Of a stretch of DNA of 64,000 nucleotides, positions 45,310 to 56,439 are shown in pieces (within the stretch, counting starts at the first letter, position 1; every line of letters begins with the position of its first letter). The notes under the pieces are model-generated. The model searched no databases, was not told the origin of the DNA, and was given only the letters and a program-made list of their open reading frames with translations. The DNA lies in the NCBI RefSeq assembly GCF_020360975.1, contig NW_025408681.1, positions 1,116,001 to 1,180,000 of the forward strand, given 5' to 3'. Source of the DNA: Hirsutella rhossiliensis. Taxonomy: Eukaryota > Ascomycota > Sordariomycetes > Hypocreales > Ophiocordycipitaceae. Made by a program: the position numbers and the translations under genes.

Positions 45310-46641
45310 ATGATTCCCTCGGCGCACGTCTATGGACACCATCCCTTCCAGGGCGGCGACTCGCCATGGCTGCACCAGCAACAGCAGCCGTCGCATCACC
45401 AGCCGGGCGGCCACCAGGGCGCCGTCTCCGTCGCCCAGCAGCACCAGCAACAGCAACAGCAACAGCAACAGCACCAGCAGCACCAGCACTTCAGCCGCAT
45501 GTCGGGCAACCACTCGGGCGCTGGAAGCATGGCCGCCGTTCACGCCCAGGACGGCGGCCATGAGAACATCTCGGAGGAGAACCGACGCACCATGGCCTAC
45601 ATTTCCGACTTGCTCAATGAAAACACTAGGGAGGCCGCGCTGCTCGAGCTTAGCAAGAAGCGAGAGCAGGTCCCCGAGCTGGCGCTCATCCTTTGGCATT
45701 CTTTCGGTACAGCAGCTCCACTTCTCTTCCACAACCCCGGTGCCCTGGCTGACCCCGTCTTTGTTGCTTTCTAGGCGTCATGACCTCGCTCCTGCAAGAA
45801 ATCATTTCCGTCTACACTCTCCTCAACCCCTCCCAGCTTACCGCGGCTGCGTCCAACCGAGTCTGCAACGCCCTGGCGCTGTTGCAGTGCGTAGCATCGC
45901 ACAATGATACTCGCGCCCTGTTCCTCAACGGTACGACCGCGCACTCGGACGCCCAAACCCGCCATTGGAACAAGTTTAGCTGACTTTACTCCCCGATAGC
46001 CCATGTCCCCCTCTTTCTGTACCCGTTCCTCAACACAACGTCCAAATCGCGGCCCTTTGAATACCTGCGCCTCACTAGCCTCGGCGTCATCGGCGCCCTA
46101 GTCAAGAACGACTCGTCCGATGTCATCAACTTCCTCCTGACCACCGAGATCATCCCGCTCTGCCTCCGAATCATGGAGACGGGTTCGGAGCTCAGCAAGA
46201 CTGTAGCCATCTTCATTGTGCAGAAGATATTGCTCGACGATAACGGCCTCAACTACATCTGCGCCACTTACGAGCGTTTCTACGCCGTCGGTACCGTCCT
46301 GAGTAATATGGTTGCTCAGCTGGTCGAGTCGCAGACGGCCCGCCTACTCAAGCACGTTGTGCGATGCTTCCTCCGGTACGTTTCTTGCTTGGTTCTCTCA
46401 TGCTTTGTGCTATTCTGTTGAGGAGTCACAGCAGGCTAACTCGCACCGTCCATTTAGCCTCAGCGACAATGCCAGGGCTCGCGAAGCCTTGAGGCAGTGC
46501 TTGCCCGAACCGCTTCGAGACGCCACCTTTTCGTCTGTCCTCAGGGACGATGCTGCCACCAAGAGATGTCTCGCGCAGCTCCTCATCAACCTCTCCGACA
46601 ATGTAGTCGATCCAGGGTCCCAAGGAGTCTCCAATATGTGA
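45310..46641 (+). CDS. RCD1: RCD1/CAF40, CCR4-NOT complex subunit
   Basis: Four exons (45310-45706, 45775-45930, 46000-46375, 46458-46641) give 370 residues. After an N-terminal 95-residue tail rich in Gln and His, including a nearly pure Q run at about residues 43-54, comes the armadillo-like RCD1 core. It begins [24 protein letters not shown] and continues through [73 protein letters not shown] and [19 protein letters not shown]40/CNOT9 binds NOT1 and receives tryptophan-containing peptides of RNA-binding proteins, linking them to deadenylation. The Q run is encoded by CAG/CAA repeats and probably varies in length between strains. Phases are consistent across all exons. Confidence 0.95.
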
Positions 46642-47880
46642 AAGATAGATGGACTCACTATGGTCAACAGCAGGGTGGCCGTGTTATTGTACGCGCACGG
46701 CGAACAAAAATGGGATAGGACGACGGAGCGGGACAGGCGAATTTGATCGTTGACATTCTGGGCAACACACAAAAGGGAGTATTCGAAAAGCATTTGTTGA
46801 TACCCACGCAGCTTTACTCCAGTCTTGGCGCCATGAGTGCTCGTCGCTGCTGGCGCCGGGCAACATTTACATGCATACGCATCGCGGGCTGGGGGGCCGA
46901 GTGCGAGAGTCTAGCGTCACCTCCGGGCAGGACTGGCAGCGGCTAAGCTTCGTGTTTCCTCCTTGTCTCCCCTTGGTCGAGAGGGCTGGCTGTTTTCCTC
47001 GACGACAAGGCACGCTCGGTCAGAAGTATCCCGAATGTGGCCTTGACCTATCCGAGGCTATCGGGTGGAAGAGACTGGGAGCCCGGGCGGGTCTGCCAAG
47101 CTGACGAAGGGAACAGTCATTGGAGGGTGGATCGGGTCGAGGGCAGGAAGCGGTGGCTTCTCGAAGGGGGGGATATATGTTTCAGCTGTCCACATGTCTG
47201 GACCAAAGACGTCATGGACGGACTAGCCATGCGCCAATGGGTTGTTCTGGACGTTCGGGGAAGAGTTGAAGGAATGCTTTGGGTGAGACGCGTCGCGTGG
47301 AGGTGTACTATGCCGGCTGGGCGCTTCCTTGCCGGGGCGGATGTCAGGTAGCGCGTCATGTGCGTCAATGGATCTGCATCCGCCGCAGTTTGGCCTGTTT
47401 TACCTGCAGGCGTTTGACCGCCCCTGTCTTGGCAAGACTCAAAGGTCAAGGCTTTGGCGATTACCAACGATGCAAACGACGTGAGGTCAAAGGTTGAGAT
47501 ATGAAGAAATTTTGCGAGATGGAGTCTTTCAGGGACCCTGGCATGTCATTGCATGTCACAACAAACGCCCTCTTCAAGGTACGGAGAAGGTACGGAGAAG
47601 GTACGGAGACGGCCGCCACATGCCGCGCCGGCAGCTCGTCGCGCTAGCCCGGAGTACCGCGGCCGGCCCAGCTAATCGATAAGGCCCGTGACAAGTACCA
47701 GGGGACTACCCACCTAAGTCGAGGGAGCGATCAAGTTGTCAAGTTGTCAAGTTGTCATGCAAATGTGATCTCGGAGCTCCCTCTGGTCCGGCACCGTTTG
47801 TCTCCACCCCGACCTGACCGACCCTGACTCCGTCCTGCCCCAAAGACGATGCAGCCCGACAGCCGGCGACGACCCTGGCC
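46642..47880. other. Intergenic region, 1.2 kb
   Basis: It holds the RCD1 3' UTR and the promoter of the sorting nexin gene. Two short tandem repeats occur: three copies of a 12-mer (GGTACGGAGAAG type) at about 47579-47610 and three copies of CAAGTTGT near 47733-47758. No gene is seen. Confidence 0.5.
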
Positions 47881-50800
47881 ATGGCCCTGAAGCGGAGAGA
47901 CGCGGCCGTCGCCATGGTGGCCACCCTCGTCGCCTGTGCCTATGCGGCGAGCTGGTGCGCCCTTTTCCGCTGGGCAGCGTACGCCTTCGCGGCTGGCATC
48001 GCCGCTAGCGTCGTCGGCCTCGTCGCCTTGCTGCTGCTGGCCTCGCGACGGCCTCGGCGGCGCTCGTCGCGGCCCCACGGCGTTTCTTTCCTCGACGCCC
48101 GCCGCTGGCGCTCCGAGGTCGAGGCTCTGCGGCGCCGCCAAACATACGCCAAACCGACGCTCGAGCTCGCCTCGCCGCGTGTGGCGCGGGCCGTCGATGG
48201 CCTGCTCGACCTGATACTCCGCGACTTTGTGCGCACATGGTACTCGCACATTAGCCGCAACCCCGTTTTTCCCGACGAGGTGGACAGGTCGGTCCGCTTG
48301 GCCTTGTCGAGCCTGCTTGCGTCGCTGAGCCGCAAGGACCTGGCCGATGTCGTCACCAGCCGCCTCGTGCCCATCTTGACGACTCACTTCCGCGACTTTT
48401 ACGACGCAGAGAGGTCCATCCGCGGGAGGAAGCTCAACCGATCCGTCACCGAGTCCGAGGAGCTCGACCTCGCCATCGCCTCCAAGTACAGGGATGGCCG
48501 CCTGCACCCGGCCGCCTCGCTCTCCTTTCCCGACACCAAGATGATCCAGCAGGAGTACCTCCGGTCGCTCGTCGCGCGCGTCATGCCCCGGGTGCTTCCC
48601 GAAACCATGCTCTCCAGCCGCGCCGTCTCCATCCTCGTCCGCGAGATCGTTGCCTGCGCCGTGCTCTTCCCCGTCATCCAGCTCCTCTCCGACCCGGACA
48701 CGTGGAACCAGCTGATGGAGAGCTACGGCCGCTCCATGCTCCTCGACAGGTCCACGGTTCGCAAGCTCAGGGCGGCCCTCGACCAGCACTCCCAGCCCAC
48801 GCCGCCTCGGTCCGCAAAGTCCGCCGCAGCGCCTCGCCTCGGCCCGGGAGATAGCGAACGCAAGTTTGAAAAGTTCATCCGTGGCATCCGCAAGGTCAAC
48901 AACCTGTCCGATGCGCGCCGCTTTCGCAGTGAGGTCGTGAGCCAACTCAAGCGGGACTCTCTGCAGGAGAACCAGGACCCAGTCTATCTGCGCCGCCTCG
49001 AGATGGGGAAGCGAATGCTGGATCAGACGGTCAACCTACTTGCCGCTGGCGGCGACCATCGTGCCCCCCCACCTCTGCGCTCGTCGTTTTCAACTTCTGC
49101 CCCTACTTCGCGGCTGGAGAATGCTTCTCTGGTCGAGCTGCTGCGGGACCCTTCGGGACTGTCGTACTTTATGGAGTTCATGGACCGCCAGCATCTCATG
49201 TCGCTCGTCCAGTTTTGGCTCGTCGTGGACGGTTTTCGCAATCCGTTGGAAGACGACGGGCAAGAGGAAGACGAAGGCGATGAGTCCTCGTCCAACTTGC
49301 CCATGTGGAATCCATCAGACCGGGTGGATCTGCAGCAAATTCACCAGGCCTATCTGTCAAAGCCCGAACTCAAAGTGCCCGAGTCGACCAGAAAGGAGGT
49401 TCGCCGGTTTCTCCAGGCCGGCAACTCTGCGACGCCGGCTCAATACCACAAAGCTCGACGAGCCATCCTCACAGCTCAAAGCGCCGTGCTCGAGGAGATG
49501 CAGTCTCGCTACTTTCAGGCATTCAGGAAATCCGACTTGTACTACAAATGCCTTGCCTCTCAAGAATCGTCTAATGCGAGTATGCCCCCTACCCCCGGCC
49601 CATCGAGCCATTTGGAGCCGCAGCTCCAGCAACAACAAAATCATCACCATCAACCATCGTCATCGCGAGCAACCCAATACCAGCAGACCAAGCCCAAGCC
49701 CGTTGCCAGACTTGCGTCTGCCCCGCCGGGAGGTGTGGCGGCGCGGCGCTGCCCCTCAGCCTCAGACCTGCGAGCCATAAGTGACATTCATAACGGAATC
49801 GATCACTTAGCAGCGCCCCGACGGTCGTTGGAAGAGAGTTCCCCCAGCCCTCTTTTCGACGACGACGACCTGGAGCACGATGGCATGCTGGACTCGGTGC
49901 AGAGTCTTGATTCGTACGTGCCGGCGCACCCGGTCCCAGACACCCAAGTCGTGCAGGCTGTCGAGCAGGCTCTAAACAATATTTTGGACGACAACGGGCC
50001 GCAGACGGCCGAGGATCTCCGTGCGTCCTTGTTCGGCACAGAGGACAATGATTCCAGCTTCCTGACGGGTCGCGAGAACGACTCGAGCCGGGGCTCGATC
50101 GATGCTGGCAAGACTTCCATCTTGAGCAGGGACTCTGACAAGCCCAGCCTCTCCTCATTAGGCCTGGTCAGCGCTGCGTCACGCATTGGGGTGTTTGTCG
50201 ACGACGATCTTTTCGACGACGATGAAAAGGATCTGCCCGACGAGCCTGAAGAGGATGGGGTGGGTGCCGCGGACGACAAAGACCAAGTACACGAGGCCGC
50301 ACCCGGGGACCTGGGCCTCGCCGAGGCCATCACAGCCTTGACCAACGACATTGACCGTCTGGTGGCGCAAGAAGCCGTGGTGGACTCGTTGACAAAGAAG
50401 GCCGAGCTAACAAACAACACGTCGGAGCTGCGGATTCTTCGCAAGTCAAAGGCGAGTCTACAGAGAGAAATCAGGCGCAAGGAGCTCCAGCGCCAGCAGT
50501 ACGTGGTGCAAGAAAGCGACAACAGCCTCTACGGACGCTCGACCATTAAGATTAAATCGATCCAGGTGGGCCGAGAAGGGGACGGCAGGGAGTTTGCGCT
50601 TTACGTGGTCGAGGTCCAGCGCAATGCGGGAGAGCAGATGCCCGCGGCGTCGTGGATAGTTACGAGGAGGTATAGCGAGTTTCACGACCTTCATCAGAAG
50701 CTACGGTCGAGGTATCCGTCGGTCCGGGACCTCGAGTTTCCCAGGCGGCGCATGGTGATGAAGTTCCAAAGCGAGTTCCTCCGCAAGAGGAGGGCGGCGC

Positions 50801-51645
50801 TGGAAAAGTACCTGAGGGAGCTTTTGCTGCTGCCGGATGTATGTCGCAGCCGAGAGCTGCGCGCATTCCTGTCCCAGAGCGTCGTTGCGCAGGGCCAGGA
50901 CCTGATGGATCGCGAGGACAAGAAGGACATGATGACGCGCTTGTACGACTCGGTGGCAGACGGCATGGACGACATCCTGGGCAATATCCCCGTGCTTGAC
51001 CAGATATCCGTCGCGGGGCAGAATCTCATTGCGGCGGCGACGAGCCAGTTGAACTCGATTCCGCTCGGCGTCAACGAGGAAGTCTTTCCGGCCGCCGAGG
51101 CCGAGGCCGAGCTCAACGCGTTTGAGGACAGGGAGCTCGAGCCCTTTATCAAGCCCATCTGCGACATCTTTCTGGAGGTCTTTGAGCTCAACAGAGGGAA
51201 CAACTGGCTGCGCGGGAGAGCGGTGGTCATGGTGCTCCAACAGCTGCTCGGCGGGACGATTGAGAGAAAAGTGCGCGACAACGTCAAGATGCTGGTTCAG
51301 GAGGAGTCGATTCTGCGATACGTGGGCATGGTGTCGGACGGACTGTGGCCGGGCGGAGAGCTTCAGCGGGACCGTCCACCTCGGGGAACGGCGGAGAGGA
51401 AGAAGACGCGCACGGAAGCGAGCCTGATGCTGGCGACGCTGGTGCCGGACCTTGCGGCCAGCGTGGTCGGAAGGGTCAACGCGCAGGCGGCCAGCCGGCG
51501 CATATTTGCGACGTTTAACAACGTACGACTCAAGTAAGTGGCAGACCCCGCGCGAGAGAATGATGGCTGACTGGGTCTCGACAGTGCCCATCTCGTGTTT
51601 ACCGTGCTCGACGAGGTTGTGTCGATACTCTTCGACGAGACCTAG
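47881..51645 (+). CDS. MDM1: MDM1/SNX13-type sorting nexin (PXA-RGS-PX-Nexin_C)
   Basis: Two exons (47881-51533 and 51585-51645) give 1,237 residues. Two hydrophobic segments lie at about residues 8-30 and 34-56, forming an ER-membrane hairpin or anchor. A PXA domain spans about 90-290 (VARAVDGLLDLILRDFVRTWY). An RGS-like domain covers about 415-560 (ELLRDPSGLSYFMEFMDRQH). A PX domain lies at about 880-1000 (STIKIKSIQVG, then RRYSEFHDLHQKLRSRYP). Nexin_C runs from about 1085 to the end. This order is that of yeast Mdm1 and animal SNX13/14/25. Mdm1 tethers the ER to the vacuole and couples lipid-droplet formation to fatty-acid supply. The short last exon (AHLVFTVLDEVVSILFDET) supplies the conserved C-terminus. 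Confidence 0.93.
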
Positions 51646-52274
51646 ACTGGCCCGAGCTCTTGATAGCCACCTTGTTGTGCTCGGCGCCTGTCCCGAGGTG
51701 CTTTACTCCGGGTCGCGGTAGGGAGGGGGTGTAGATGTTGCACGAACTCGGCGTGAGGCGTCTGCTATGAAATGACAAGTGCGGGAAGCACGGTTCTACG
51801 AACGGAAGAGCTTAAAGTGACGCTGGGTTGATGACGTTGATGTACGAAGTATGTATGCATGTTACCATTATACCATCAAGTGTTGCATGGACTTGCGGTG
51901 TCCGTTGAGTGAGGCCAAACTCAGAGGAGATGCGTTACGTACCTCATGGACGGCTCGTCGCGGTACAAAGGTACTTTGCACCGCCAGCCGCCAAGCTGCG
52001 GGCAACCATGCCCTTTCGGGAATTTCTGCCGCCTCTGACCGCCCCACTCATCGGATGCAAGGCTTAGTTTAGGCTCCCCTCGCACCCCATTTTTTTTCTT
52101 CTCTCACCGAGAAAGCCCCAGGCTCAAATTCGTCACCAGCAGCACCCTGGCCTGCTTTCCTTTGCGACCCAGCCTTGGACTCCAGAGCGCACCCTCGACT
52201 CCAGCGTCTTTCGCCAGAGAGGCATCGTAAGGTTTCGAACCCGCCCGCGGATTCTCCCGCCCGCAGCCGGCGTC
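51646..52274. other. Promoter region of the SR-protein gene
   Basis: Non-coding by inspection. A T-run at 52090-52098 and a pyrimidine-rich leader precede the ATG at 52275. Confidence 0.5.
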
Positions 52275-53626
52275 ATGACCGAGGTTTCGGCCACCAGGCT
52301 TTACTTGGGCAACCTCCCGCGAAATGGTCCATCCCCCGCCTCCCAACCTCCCGTTGGCCACCACTGACGCGTTACCTGCAGCTACCAAGGGCGACGTTGA
52401 GGCTCACTTCGCGACCCATGGCACCGGAGAGATCACCGAGGTCAAGCTGATGAACGGCTTTGGCTTCATCGAGTACAAAGATCCCATGGATGCCCGAGAT
52501 GTAGTTCCCGGTACGTCGATCTTCCGGCCGCGGGACGACCACGGGAATCCCTTTTTTTCCGGACCATGCTGACCTTTTGGCGCCTTGCCCTTTCATGGTT
52601 TCGCAGCTTTCCGTACGTAACACCAGAACCTTCCCGAGAGCACGACCCGAGCGCTCCTCTGCGCTGGAACCTGATTGGCTGACTTGGCCCTGCGATAGAC
52701 GGTTCCGACTTCATGGGAGAGCGCCTGACGGTCCAGTTTGCTCGTGGGTCCCGTAACCGCGAGGGCGGCGGATTTGGTAACCACGAGCGCGCGCCTCCGA
52801 GACCGCGTCGAACTCCTCACCGGATGCAGATCACCGGACTCCCGAGCGATACCAGTTGGCAGGTCTGTGCAATCTTCCCGTTTCTCGTCCCAGGACTCCA
52901 TGGATCCCTCTCTTCCCATCACCACCACCATCCCCTGGAGGAGCTACCTGCCCGGCCGCGCTTGGAGCCCTGCTTCACTTGAATGTCATCTTTCTTATTT
53001 CTATATTTGGACTGGACACACCACGGCACCCTCCCCGGCGATTCCCTTGGTCAACACCACCCACGCCAGCTCCTCTTGGTACTCTTGCCCTGATGGATGC
53101 AGGCAGGTCTGGCGGACTCGTGGACTTTCCCTCAGCATGCTCGCCAAGCACTTCGCTCCTGGGGACACCAACTTACGTGGATACTGGAAATAGGACCTTA
53201 AAGACTTTGCGCGTCAGTCCAGCCTGGACGTCGTGTACTCCGAGACCGGTCGCGAATCTAACGGCAGAGGGTAAGCCCCTTGGCGTGTGTTTGATTTACG
53301 ACAAAACAGTCTGGCTGACCAGTACTTCAGTTTTGTGGAATTTGAGACCGCAGCGGACCTGCGCACCGCCGTAGAGAAGCTTGATGGCCGAGAGTTCAAG
53401 GGAAATCGCGTCCAATGCGTGGCAGATGTGAGTCAACGCCCTCTGGCATTGTCTACGAACGTGTATCCCTAACCGCGTGGACTCTAGACCCAACCTGACT
53501 TCCCTCCCCGGGAACGCGGCCGCTCCCGCTCCCCCGGACGCCGCCCGCACATGCCTCCGTTTGAGGAGTATGATCGCCGTGCACCTCCCCGTGGCGGCAG
53601 CGGCATGGGTGGCGGGAGTGGCAGTG

Positions 53627-53657
<31 letters not shown>

Positions 53658-53967
53658 CGGATACAGCCCTCGCCGAGAAGGTGGGCCGTACGGATATCGC
53701 GACCGAAGCCCTCGACGCGAGTACTACGACGACCGAACTCGCTACCGATCTCCCCCACGTCGCCCGGTGGAAGACTACCCTCCGCCACGTGGTGGTGGGC
53801 GCTACGACGATCCGTACCACCGCGATTACCCACCTCCTCCGCCGAACCCTTATGCTAATGGCCGCCCGTACGACCGACAGCCAAGGGACTTTCCGCCGCG
53901 GGAGCCCACATACCCACCGCGGGAAGGGTATGCGCGTGACTACGAGCGAGGCGGACGCTACTGGTGA
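52275..53967 (+). CDS. SR-type RNA-binding splicing factor, two RRMs
   Basis: Seven exons are inferred: 52275-52326, 52382-52510, 52607-52612, 52699-52862, 53194-53270, 53331-53427 and 53488-53967, giving 334 residues. RRM1 (about 7-83) has RNP2 LYLGNL and RNP1-like NGFGFIEY. RRM2 (about 117-190) has MQITGL and GRGFVEF. The C-terminus is rich in Gly, Arg, Pro and Tyr, with a run of 13 Gly. This matches fungal Srp1/Srp2-type SR proteins that act in pre-mRNA splicing and export. The third exon is six bases (CTTTCC); including it gives VVPAFHGSDFMGERL, the form expected from homologues, while skipping it stays in frame as VVPDGSDFMGERL. The first intron has a weak GTCCAT donor. A GTGAGT near the stop might be used as a donor, but splicing there also ends at a stop. 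Confidence 0.87.
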
Positions 53968-54707
53968 GTCCTTCCTTCCCAGCTCCGTTGTCACGGATTG
54001 TCGCATGTCTCGAGGAACGTTGCTAATTTGAGGTGACAGATATCGCCACGCGAGCCGCGCCTCAACCCGTCATCGTCAACAAAGCATGAGACAGAGTCGC
54101 CTTTCGCTTTCGCTTTCGGTCTCGCCTGAGAACCTTTTTCATATCCATGTTCTTGTTATCGGTTGAGAGGTAAGGAGAGGAGGCTGGATGGAGAGGGCTT
54201 GCAGAACGATAGGCGCATGGCGCATGTGGGTCGCCCGAATGGGCAGGGAAAACAAGAAAGCTGACGGTGTGAGGCGGAGAGGGGAAAGCTTGTGCGACAC
54301 CCACGACGAAAAGGCGGCCGACGCTAGGCCGGTAGAAGTGGAAGGGAAGCAACGAAGAAAAGATCGAGTGTACCATCATCAGAATGCCTGCTACGTCTCC
54401 ATCTCTAGCCGTCTTTGCCTTTTCTCTCGTGCCCGGTCCAGTGTACCTGGTGGCTCGTGAATACGAGTCGATTTAAAGTAAATGGCTTTGTATGAGATCC
54501 CCAGTGGTGAAAAGTCGACACTGATTGCACGCTACTCGATATCGGCCTTGTTATACAAACGCAAGAAAATACTGACGAGAAGGAAGGAAGAAGACTCCAA
54601 CTGCTCATCGCCACGTCAAAATTTGCCACTACCTTGGCAGCAAAGATTCCATGCAGTCCATGTGTGCAAAAGAGCGGCTGACAAGGAGCGCTCTCTGTAT
54701 TGATTCC
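53968..54707. other. Convergent 3' intergenic region
   Basis: It lies between the stop codons of the SR-protein gene (+) and PEX11 (-) and should hold both 3' UTRs. No gene is seen. Confidence 0.5.
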
Positions 54708-55473
54708 TCAGGCCGACTTTTTCCATTGGGTGTACATGCCGATGACGCTGCTGAGGGTGCCGGCCAGGCCGACGAAGCCATCGTCGAAGCCGGCCCAGCC
54801 GAGGGCCGAGGTGGGGACGGCGAGGTCGCAGAGGTCGCAGAGCAGCTGGAGGCGGCTGACGGATCTCTCCCTGAAGGCGTGTTAGTGTGCGTGTAGACGC
54901 GGGCATAAAACCCGGGGATTGGGGGACTGACATTTTAATGCGCTTGCTCTCGACGACGCCCTCGCCGTCCTTGCGGTCGATGGCGGCCTCTCTGCGCTTG
55001 AGCTGGCGGAGGGTGTAGAGCTGGGCCGCAACGCTGAAGATGATGCCGACGGCCCAGAAGCGGTAGGCGTGCCGCTGAGCGTCGGCGGCACGGTGCCACT
55101 TGCGCACGCCCATGGCATCGGGCAGGGCGAGGGCATCAAAGGTGAGATAGCCGGCATAGCCGAGCTGGCGGCCGACGGAGGCGTAGCGCAGCAAGGCCGG
55201 GGTGGACTTTGCGTCGGCGGCGACGGCGGCGGCCTTGAGGTGCTCGACGGGCTTGCCGACGCGGAGGATCTTGCGGGTGAGGCCGAGCTGGCGCTTGAGG
55301 ACGTTCCAGGGGGCCATCTGGGCCGGGGTGCCGTTTGTGCGCAGCAGGTACCAGGCGTAGAAGCGGGCAAAGTACTGGATGGCGCGGAGGAGCTTGTCGC
55401 GGCCGACGGTGGTGGCGACGTAGCGCAGGTACTGGGCCACCGAGGGGTGGTAGACGAGGGTGTCTGCGACCAT
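54708..55473 (-). CDS. PEX11: Peroxin-11, peroxisome membrane elongation factor
   Basis: Two exons (55473-54932 and 54870-54708) give 234 residues, the usual PEX11 length. The protein starts MVADTLVYHPSVAQYLRYV, followed by GRDKLLRAIQYFARFYAWYL, the amphipathic helix region that inserts into and curves the peroxisomal membrane. Further family blocks are RKILRVGKPVEHLKAAA, YLTFDALALPDAMG and the C-terminal TLSSVIGMYTQWKKSA. PEX11 drives peroxisome proliferation and the elongation step before fission by dynamin proteins. The intron has a GTCAGT donor, and its splice rebuilds a Met codon (KRIKMERSVSRLQLL). This is the third peroxin gene in the window. Confidence 0.93.
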
Positions 55474-56439
55474 TTTTTGGAGTGGTTTTATGTGTCACGA
55501 GGTATCTGGTGTAGTTGATGGGAAAGATGCCTTGGGTTCTATTGCACCTCGTTGCATGCGCCTATCTCGGTCTTCGTTTTGTTGCTTCTGGGCTATCGGG
55601 CGTCACGGCGGGGCGGGGAGGGTGAAGCGGACTGGGGGATCGCTGGGGCTTGAGAGCGAGGTGCGATGATGTCGGCTGCTGGGCGAAGAGAGGGAGAGAG
55701 GGTGTGTTTGTTGGAGAGTGGGGAGAGATTGTCGTCGGCGTGTCGAGCACATGCCGAGGTTCGGGGAGGCGTCGGTCGCGGCTTTTCCGGATTGGGCTAC
55801 GGCCGCCGGGCAGTATAATTGGAAGCAATGCGGCGTGCCATATGAAGGGGCTCGGAGCGGAACAATGGCCCGGAACGGAGACGCTGGTGAACCTGCTAAC
55901 TTGGGATGGATTGATGGATGTACAGTACTTGTGCGGTACATGCACGAAGGGTCACGGGACTTGGCACGGGCTGCATTCGGGCACGTGGACGCCCGTCGGG
56001 ACAGCTCGGTCCCGGGAAATCCTCTTGCTGTAGCTCGGGATGGCACGGCCGAGCCTTGGATAGCCGTTCCGGCACGAGGGGTAATTACCGTAGGTAGGTT
56101 AGTAACGTCGGAGGGGTCGGAGAGCCATCGTGAGCGGCGGCGGCGCGGCGCTATGCTGGCCGACACCCCCGAGCCTATATTGCCCTTGTGTATCCGCTCC
56201 TTTTCTGTTCTTGGTCGGTTCTTGGTCGGCTCTCCATTCTCAATCCTCACGACGTCACCTCTCGCAGCCTCTACCATCCATCCGCGCGAACCCCGCGACT
56301 GCCACCAGACACCGACAGACCTCCTCTGCCTCTCCCGATTGTTGCCGAGCCAGGCCACTGGCCCGTCCAGACAATTGACAACAACAACACGAGGAGATAG
56401 AAACACCTGCAAGACCGGACCTGAGCAGCCACCTTGGCC
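55474..56439. other. Divergent promoter region, PEX11 and FBP1
   Basis: About 970 bases lie between the start codons of PEX11 (leftward) and fructose-1,6-bisphosphatase (rightward), so the two genes share this promoter region. I see no coding sequence in it. Confidence 0.55.

Noticed and set aside
47755..48945. A 396-codon ORF antisense to the sorting nexin gene
   Set aside because: Shadow ORF with no motif; the plus strand carries PXA sequence in the same stretch.
52228..52250. GGTTTCGAACCCG string resembling a tRNA T-loop
   Set aside because: No acceptor, D or anticodon stems can be folded around it, and it lies in the leader just upstream of the SR-protein start codon.
53965..54041. An extra last intron in the SR-protein gene using GTGAGT at the stop
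   Set aside because: Splicing from there to the CAG before 54042 also produces TGA, changing only the last residue, so it does not extend the protein.
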